This document shows, piece after piece, positions 59,899 through 64,000 of a stretch of 64,000 nucleotides of DNA. A program made the position numbers and the translations under genes. The notes beneath the pieces are model-generated. The model saw only the letters and a list, made by a program, of their open reading frames with translations, was not told the origin of the DNA and ran no database searches. Where the stretch lies: the NCBI RefSeq assembly GCF_024734665.1, contig NZ_CP102931.1, positions 742,001 through 806,000 of the forward strand, in the 5' to 3' direction. Each line of letters starts with the position of its first letter. Position 1 is the stretch's first letter. The DNA is from Variovorax paradoxus (lineage in GTDB: Bacteria; Pseudomonadota; Gammaproteobacteria; Burkholderiales; Burkholderiaceae_C).

Positions 59899-61701
59899 GT
59901 GCAGCCCGCCGCGTCGAACGACCCCTCCGCCGACCACGCACTCGGCCAGCGGGTGCTGCGGGAGCATGTTGCCTCGGTCTACAGCACCTACGGCGTCTCG
60001 ACGCTGACGCACATGGCCTTCGTGGTGGTGTTCGGCAGCATCATCTATTCGCAGCTGAAAGACCCGAGCCTGCTGTTCTGGCTGGCCGGGCTGCTGATGG
60101 CCGACGTCTACGTGTTCTTCACGCCGCGCTGGAATCCGTCCCGGCCCGTGCGTGAAAGCGCGTACTGGGCGCGCAAGATATCGCGCATGGTCACGCTGGT
60201 GAGCATGGTCACGGCGGTGGTGCCCTGGCTCATCGTGCCGCACGACAACCTGCCCATGACCTCGCTGCTGATGGCCGTGATCGTCGGCAGCTGCGCGCGG
60301 GCGGCGCAGTCGCTCTGGCCGCTGAAGCCGGCGCTCTTCGGCTACACGATGCCGATGTCGCTGGGCATGATCACCGCGCTGGCCTGGCAGGGCGACGGGC
60401 TGCATCTGTTCCTGGCGGCAGCCGGTGCAGCCTACCTGCTGCTGACGCTGCACGCGGGCGTCGGCCAGCACAAGCTGCTGACCGCGTCGCTCATGCTGCG
60501 CTTCGAGAACGAGGCGCTGGCCGCGCGGCTCGGCGAGCAGATTGCCGCCACCGAGCGTGCGAGCGAAGAAAAAACCCGCTTCCTCGGCACCGCCAGCCAC
60601 GACCTGCGCCAGCCGCTGCATGCCATCGCCCTTTTCGGCGCTGCGCTGGAGAACGAACTTCGCGGCCGCCCCGAGGGCCGCAACGCCGAGCGCCTGATGC
60701 GCGCGGTGAACGCACTGGGCGCCTCGCTCGACACCATGCTCGACGTGTCGCGCCTCGACGCCGGCGTGATCACGCCCGCGCCGCAGCCAGTGCAGCTCGA
60801 CGCGCTGTTCCTGCCGCTCAATCACACCTTCGCGGCGCGCGCCGAGCAGAAGCAGCTGCAGCTGCGCGTGCGCGCCAGCGGCCTGTGGGTGCACAGCGAC
60901 CCGCAACTGCTGCACCGCATGCTGTCCAACCTGATCGACAACGCCCTCAAGTACACGGCCCGCGGCGGAGTGACGGTGATGGCGCGCGAACGCGGCGACT
61001 CGGTGTGGATCGAGGTGCGCGACAGCGGCATCGGCATTGCGCCCGAGCAGTCGGGCCGGATCTTCGAGGAGTTCTATCAGATCAACAATCCGGGCCGCGA
61101 CCGCTCGCGGGGGCTCGGCATCGGGCTGTCGATCGTGCAGCGGCTGTCGCGGCTGCTTGGGCATCCGGTGCAGATGCATTCGCGGCTGGGGCGGGGTACG
61201 CACTTTCGCGTGGTGGTGCCGGCCGTCAGTGCGGCGGCGCGCGAGCTGGTCGGGGTGCTGGCATCTGCCGCCACGGCCGAGGAGGCGGCCGAGCAGCGCC
61301 GCGGTCCGGCGCCAGTGTTGCCCGGGCGCGTGCTGCTGCTCGACGATGAACTGGAAATCCGCGAAGCCATGATGGGCCTGCTGCGCTCCCACGCAATCGA
61401 CGCCCATGCGGTGGCGGACGAGGCCGGCGCCGCCGCCGCCTTGCAACAGGCGAGTGGCGAGGGTCGCCCCTTCGACCTGTTGCTGTGCGACTATCGACTG
61501 GCCGACGGCGCCGACGGACTCGATGCGGGCCTGCGGCTCAGCCAGGGCCAGGGCATGACGACGCCGCTGCTGCTCATCACCGGCGAGACCTCGCCCGACA
61601 GGCTGCAGCGGGTTCGCGAGTCGCAGGTGCCGGTGCTGTTCAAGCCGGTCGTGGCCGATTCGCTGCTGCAGGCGATGGCCGAAGTCGCCGTTGCCAGATA
61701 A
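59899..61701 (+). CDS. Hybrid sensor histidine kinase with C-terminal receiver domain
   Basis: A protein of about 600 aa. Five to six membrane helices fill residues 25-190, followed by the dimerisation helix TRFLGTASHDLRQPLHAIALFG with the phospho-histidine, the N box LSNLIDNALKYT, G boxes GIGIAP and GLGIGLSIVQRL, then a receiver domain from about 470 (LLLDDELEIREAM, acceptor aspartate in LLLCDYRLADG, lysine in VLFKPV). Some RpfC- and BarA-like hybrids share this order. The start is GTG at 59899 or TTG at 59893, both overlapping or touching the regulator's stop, so the two are coupled. Confidence 0.93.
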   Translation: MQPAASNDPSADHALGQRVLREHVASVYSTYGVSTLTHMAFVVVFGSIIYSQLKDPSLLFWLAGLLMADVYVFFTPRWNPSRPVRESAYWARKISRMVTLVSMVTAVVPWLIVPHDNLPMTSLLMAVIVGSCARAAQSLWPLKPALFGYTMPMSLGMITALAWQGDGLHLFLAAAGAAYLLLTLHAGVGQHKLLTASLMLRFENEALAARLGEQIAATERASEEKTRFLGTASHDLRQPLHAIALFGAALENELRGRPEGRNAERLMRAVNALGASLDTMLDVSRLDAGVITPAPQPVQLDALFLPLNHTFAARAEQKQLQLRVRASGLWVHSDPQLLHRMLSNLIDNALKYTARGGVTVMARERGDSVWIEVRDSGIGIAPEQSGRIFEEFYQINNPGRDRSRGLGIGLSIVQRLSRLLGHPVQMHSRLGRGTHFRVVVPAVSAAARELVGVLASAATAEEAAEQRRGPAPVLPGRVLLLDDELEIREAMMGLLRSHAIDAHAVADEAGAAAALQQASGEGRPFDLLLCDYRLADGADGLDAGLRLSQGQGMTTPLLLITGETSPDRLQRVRESQVPVLFKPVVADSLLQAMAEVAVAR

Positions 61702-61804
61702 GCCCATGACTTTCGGCACTGGCGAGCATTCGCTGCGCGCACTACCTTCACTGCATTGCGTTCCCGCAAGAGAAGGAAAAAGGGGAGAGGGAGAAAAAGC
61801 GAAG

Positions 61805-61835
61805 CGGTCCCGGCGCAAGCCGGGGCCGTTTTTTT
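61805..61835 (+). terminator. Rho-independent terminator of the two-component operon
   Basis: CGGTCCCGGC-GCAA-GCCGGGGCCG forms a 10-bp stem (one G.T pair) followed by seven T residues. The T run reaches the ftsY stop codon on the other strand. Confidence 0.85.
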
Positions 61836-63063
61836 ATCCGAGCAGCGCTTGTGCGAACTCGCGGGCGTTGAAGGTCTCGAGGTCTTCGAGCTTCTCGCCC
61901 ACGCCGATGAAATAGACCGGAATCGGCCGTTCGCGCGCAATGGCGCACAGCACGCCGCCCTTGGCCGTGCCGTCGAGCTTGGTCACGATCAGGCCGGTGA
62001 GGCCCAGCGTTTCGTCGAAAGCCTTGACCTGCGCGAGCGCGTTCTGGCCGGTGTTGCCGTCGATCACCAGCAGCACCTCGTGCGGCGCCGTGGCATCGGC
62101 CTTGGTGACGACGCGCTTGATCTTCTTCAGCTCGTCCATCAGGTGCAGCTGCGTCGGCAGGCGGCCGGCCGTGTCGACCAGCACCACGTCCTTGCCGCGG
62201 GCCTTGCCGGCGTTCACCGCATCGAAACTCACGGCCGACGGATCGCCGCCCTCGTTGCTCACGATCTCGACCGTGTTGCGGTCGGCCCAGACCAGCAGCT
62301 GCTCGCGAGCCGCGGCGCGGAAGGTGTCGGCCGCGGCCAGCAGCACCGAGGCGCCTTCGGTGGCCAGGTGCTTGGTGAGCTTGCCGATGGAGGTGGTCTT
62401 GCCCGCGCCGTTGACGCCGGCCACCATGATGACGGTGGGCGTGAACTGGCCGATGACCAGCGGCTTCTCGAGCGGCTTGAGCAGGTCGGCCACGGCCTCG
62501 GCCAGCAAGACCTTGACCTGCGTGGCGTCGGTGGCCATCTGGCGCTTGACGCGGCCCCGCAGGTCGTCGAGCAGGTATTCGGTCGCCTTGACGCCGGTGT
62601 CGGCCATCAGCAGGGCGGATTCGAGTTCTTCGTAAAGCGCGTCGTCGATCTGCGCGTTGACGAACACGGCCTGGATGCCAGTGCCGGTCTTGCGCAGGCC
62701 GGTCTTGAGCTTGTCGAACCAGCCCTTGCGCTCGGTGGCGACGGCGATTTCGGCGGCGGGTGCAGGAACCGGCGCGGGAGCTGGGGTCGGAACAGGCGAT
62801 GGAACGAATGCGGGGGCTGGTGCGGGTGCCGCTACTGGAGTTGCGACAGGCGCTGGCGCCGGGGAGGGCGCTGGTGCTGGTGCTGGTGGCGCAGCAGGAG
62901 CCGGCGTTTCTTCGGCCGCCGGCTTCGAGCCAAACCAGCTCGAAGGCGAGAACACCGAGCGCGCCGGCGCAGCATCGGGGGCGGGCGCCGGTGCGGCTGG
63001 CGGGGTAGGCGCCGGCGTATCGGGGGTTTCGGCAGGCGGTTTTTTCTTGAAGAAACTGAACAT
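61834..63063 (-). CDS. ftsY: FtsY, signal recognition particle receptor
   Basis: A 409-aa SRP GTPase receptor. The NG domain begins near residue 112 with GWFDKLKTGLRKTGTGI and has G1 VAGVNGAGKTTSIGKL, DTFRAAAREQL, G3 VLVDTAGRLPTQ, G4 TKLDGTAKGG and the final GVGEKLEDLETFNAREF. It targets ribosomes translating membrane proteins to the translocon. The N-terminal 10-105 residues are almost only proline and alanine, unlike the acidic A domain of E. coli FtsY. Confidence 0.97.
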   Translation of the reverse strand: MFSFFKKKPPAETPDTPAPTPPAAPAPAPDAAPARSVFSPSSWFGSKPAAEETPAPAAPPAPAPAPSPAPAPVATPVAAPAPAPAFVPSPVPTPAPAPVPAPAAEIAVATERKGWFDKLKTGLRKTGTGIQAVFVNAQIDDALYEELESALLMADTGVKATEYLLDDLRGRVKRQMATDATQVKVLLAEAVADLLKPLEKPLVIGQFTPTVIMVAGVNGAGKTTSIGKLTKHLATEGASVLLAAADTFRAAAREQLLVWADRNTVEIVSNEGGDPSAVSFDAVNAGKARGKDVVLVDTAGRLPTQLHLMDELKKIKRVVTKADATAPHEVLLVIDGNTGQNALAQVKAFDETLGLTGLIVTKLDGTAKGGVLCAIARERPIPVYFIGVGEKLEDLETFNAREFAQALLG

Positions 63064-63074
63064 CAGGAGCTTTT

Positions 63075-63080
63075 TACAAT
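63075..63080 (+). promoter_or_regulatory. Candidate -10 box of the M16 peptidase gene
   Basis: TACAAT followed by CC lies 13 bp before the start codon, in the short ftsY/peptidase divergent region. No clear -35 element. The short distance would leave almost no leader. Confidence 0.35.
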
Positions 63081-63092
63081 CCGACCCATTCT

Positions 63093-64000
63093 ATGAAACA
63101 CCTCCCGCCACGCCGTGCTGCGTCTGGTGCGGTGCTGGCGATGGCGCTTCTGGCGCCATGGGCCATGCCTGCGCAGGCCCAGACTACCCAACCTTCCGCC
63201 GCCGCAGCCGCGGCGCCCGGCCCTCAGCAATTCACGCTTGCCAACGGCATGACGCTGATCGTCCAGCCCGACCGGCGCTCGCCCACGGCGGTGCAGATGG
63301 TCTGGGTCCGCGTCGGCTCCATCGACGAAGTCGACGGCACCTCCGGTGTGGCACATGCGCTCGAACACATGATGTTCAAGGGCACCAAGGACATCAAGCC
63401 CGGCGAGTTCTCGCGCCGCGTGGCGGCCCTCGGCGGCCAGGAAAACGCCTTCACCACCCGCGACTACACCGGCTACTACCAGCAGATTCCGGTCGGCAGC
63501 CTCGAACAGGTGATGAAGCTCGAATCGGACCGCTTCGCCAACAACCAGTGGCCCGACGACGAGTTCAAGCGCGAGATCGAGGTGGTCAAGGAAGAGCGCC
63601 GCCTGCGCACCGAAGACCAGCCCCGTGCGCTGCTTGGCGAACAGCAGAACGCCGCCGTCTTCACCGCCTCTCCCTACCACCGCCCCGTAGTCGGCTGGAT
63701 GAGCGACCTCGACGCGATGACGCCCGAGGACGCACGCGCCTTCTTCAAGCGCTGGTACGTGCCCGCCAACGCCGTGCTCGTGGTGGCCGGCGATGTCGAC
63801 GTGGCCCAGGTGCGCGCCATGGCCGAGAAGTACTACGGCCGCATCCCTTCGAGCGCCGTGCCTGCGCGCAAGCCGCGCACCGAGCCGGCGCAGCGCGGCA
63901 TCCGCCGAATCGAACTGAAGGCTCCGGCCGAGCAGGCGTATGTGTCGCTGGCCTTCCGCGTGCCGCAGCTCGCCAGCATCGACGACGCGAGCAGCGACGC
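63093..64000 (+). CDS. M16-family zinc peptidase (5' part)
   Basis: The gene is cut by the right end of the window; 302 codons are visible. A signal peptide (VLAMALLAPWAMPAQAQ) is followed by an M16 domain: FTLANGMTLIVQPDRRSPTAVQMVWVRVGSIDEVDG, then the inverted zinc motif HALEHMMFKGT (HxxEH) and a downstream EVVKEERRLRTEDQP that supplies the third ligand. It is a periplasmic pitrilysin/processing-peptidase-like protease. In Burkholderiales two such genes usually lie side by side next to ftsY; the second would be beyond the window. Confidence 0.95.
   Translation, partial: MKHLPPRRAASGAVLAMALLAPWAMPAQAQTTQPSAAAAAAPGPQQFTLANGMTLIVQPDRRSPTAVQMVWVRVGSIDEVDGTSGVAHALEHMMFKGTKDIKPGEFSRRVAALGGQENAFTTRDYTGYYQQIPVGSLEQVMKLESDRFANNQWPDDEFKREIEVVKEERRLRTEDQPRALLGEQQNAAVFTASPYHRPVVGWMSDLDAMTPEDARAFFKRWYVPANAVLVVAGDVDVAQVRAMAEKYYGRIPSSAVPARKPRTEPAQRGIRRIELKAPAEQAYVSLAFRVPQLASIDDASSD

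Overview
The window looks like the chromosome of a Comamonadaceae betaproteobacterium, most like Variovorax. The supporting signs are high GC, many orphan tripartite-tricarboxylate (Bug-type) receptors, DUF4148 proteins, a caa3-type oxidase cluster with CtaG, SURF1, CtaA, CtaB and Sco, and CIRCE control of rpoH. The genus is an inference from gene content. I see no insertion sequence, prophage, CRISPR array, rRNA gene or canonical tRNA gene.

Region 1 (1-7582) is the most unusual part. It is an RtcR/sigma-54 RNA-repair locus: the start of rtcR on the minus strand, a sigma-54 promoter with a possible upstream palindrome, a structured leader of about 530 nt, then slipin (SPFH), an unrecognised 164-aa protein, RtcB ligase, a zinc-ribbon/HEAT protein, RNase Z, an RlaP-type nucleotidyltransferase and RtcA cyclase. 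Two tRNA-like RNA segments lie in this transcription unit. One, in the leader, has complete D, anticodon (GAC) and T arms but no acceptor stem. The other, between slipin and the 164-aa gene, has a perfect T arm and an encoded ACCA end. Together they suggest a stress-induced RNA-repair operon that carries its own tRNA mimics and a tRNA 3'-end nuclease.

Region 2 (7584-21488) is a dihydroxybenzoate/resorcinol catabolic set in two halves. The first half has a MarR regulator with two matching operators, a Bug receptor, a gamma-resorcylate-type decarboxylase, a flavin monooxygenase, DoxX and maleylacetate reductase. The second half has hydroxyquinol 1,2-dioxygenase, an NTF2-like protein and another Bug receptor. 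Between them lie a membrane 2Fe-2S/class III cyclase fusion, a divergent Crp-type regulator, and DUF4148 and DoxX genes that share a TGTGCG palindrome about 88 bp upstream of each start, followed by a LysR regulator and an orphan ABC binding protein.

Region 3 (21535-26522) holds a TauE/SafE permease and a minus-strand group (DUF1428, a DHA2 efflux pump, two VOC proteins, SRPBCC) divergent from a TetR gene with palindromic sites. Region 4 (26538-39832) is a ten-gene minus-strand operon plus one divergent gene for hydroxycinnamate use: crotonase, feruloyl-CoA synthase, SDR, a Liv-type ABC importer with a LivM-LivG fusion, a tannase/feruloyl esterase, acyl-CoA dehydrogenase and a terminal MarR gene, with a divergent amidohydrolase that may cleave the beta-keto intermediate.

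Region 5 (39848-46356) has a Kef-type antiporter with its oxidoreductase, a ParA-like ATPase, MaoC, DUF4148, TrmL, ComF and a BioC-like methyltransferase. Region 6 (46593-57450) is the cytochrome oxidase cluster with its assembly factors and a HEAT/AlkD-like protein. Region 7 (57496-64000) contains rpoH under a perfect CIRCE element, an Mpo1-like protein, a LuxR-type regulator with a hybrid histidine kinase, ftsY, and the start of an M16 peptidase gene cut by the window end.
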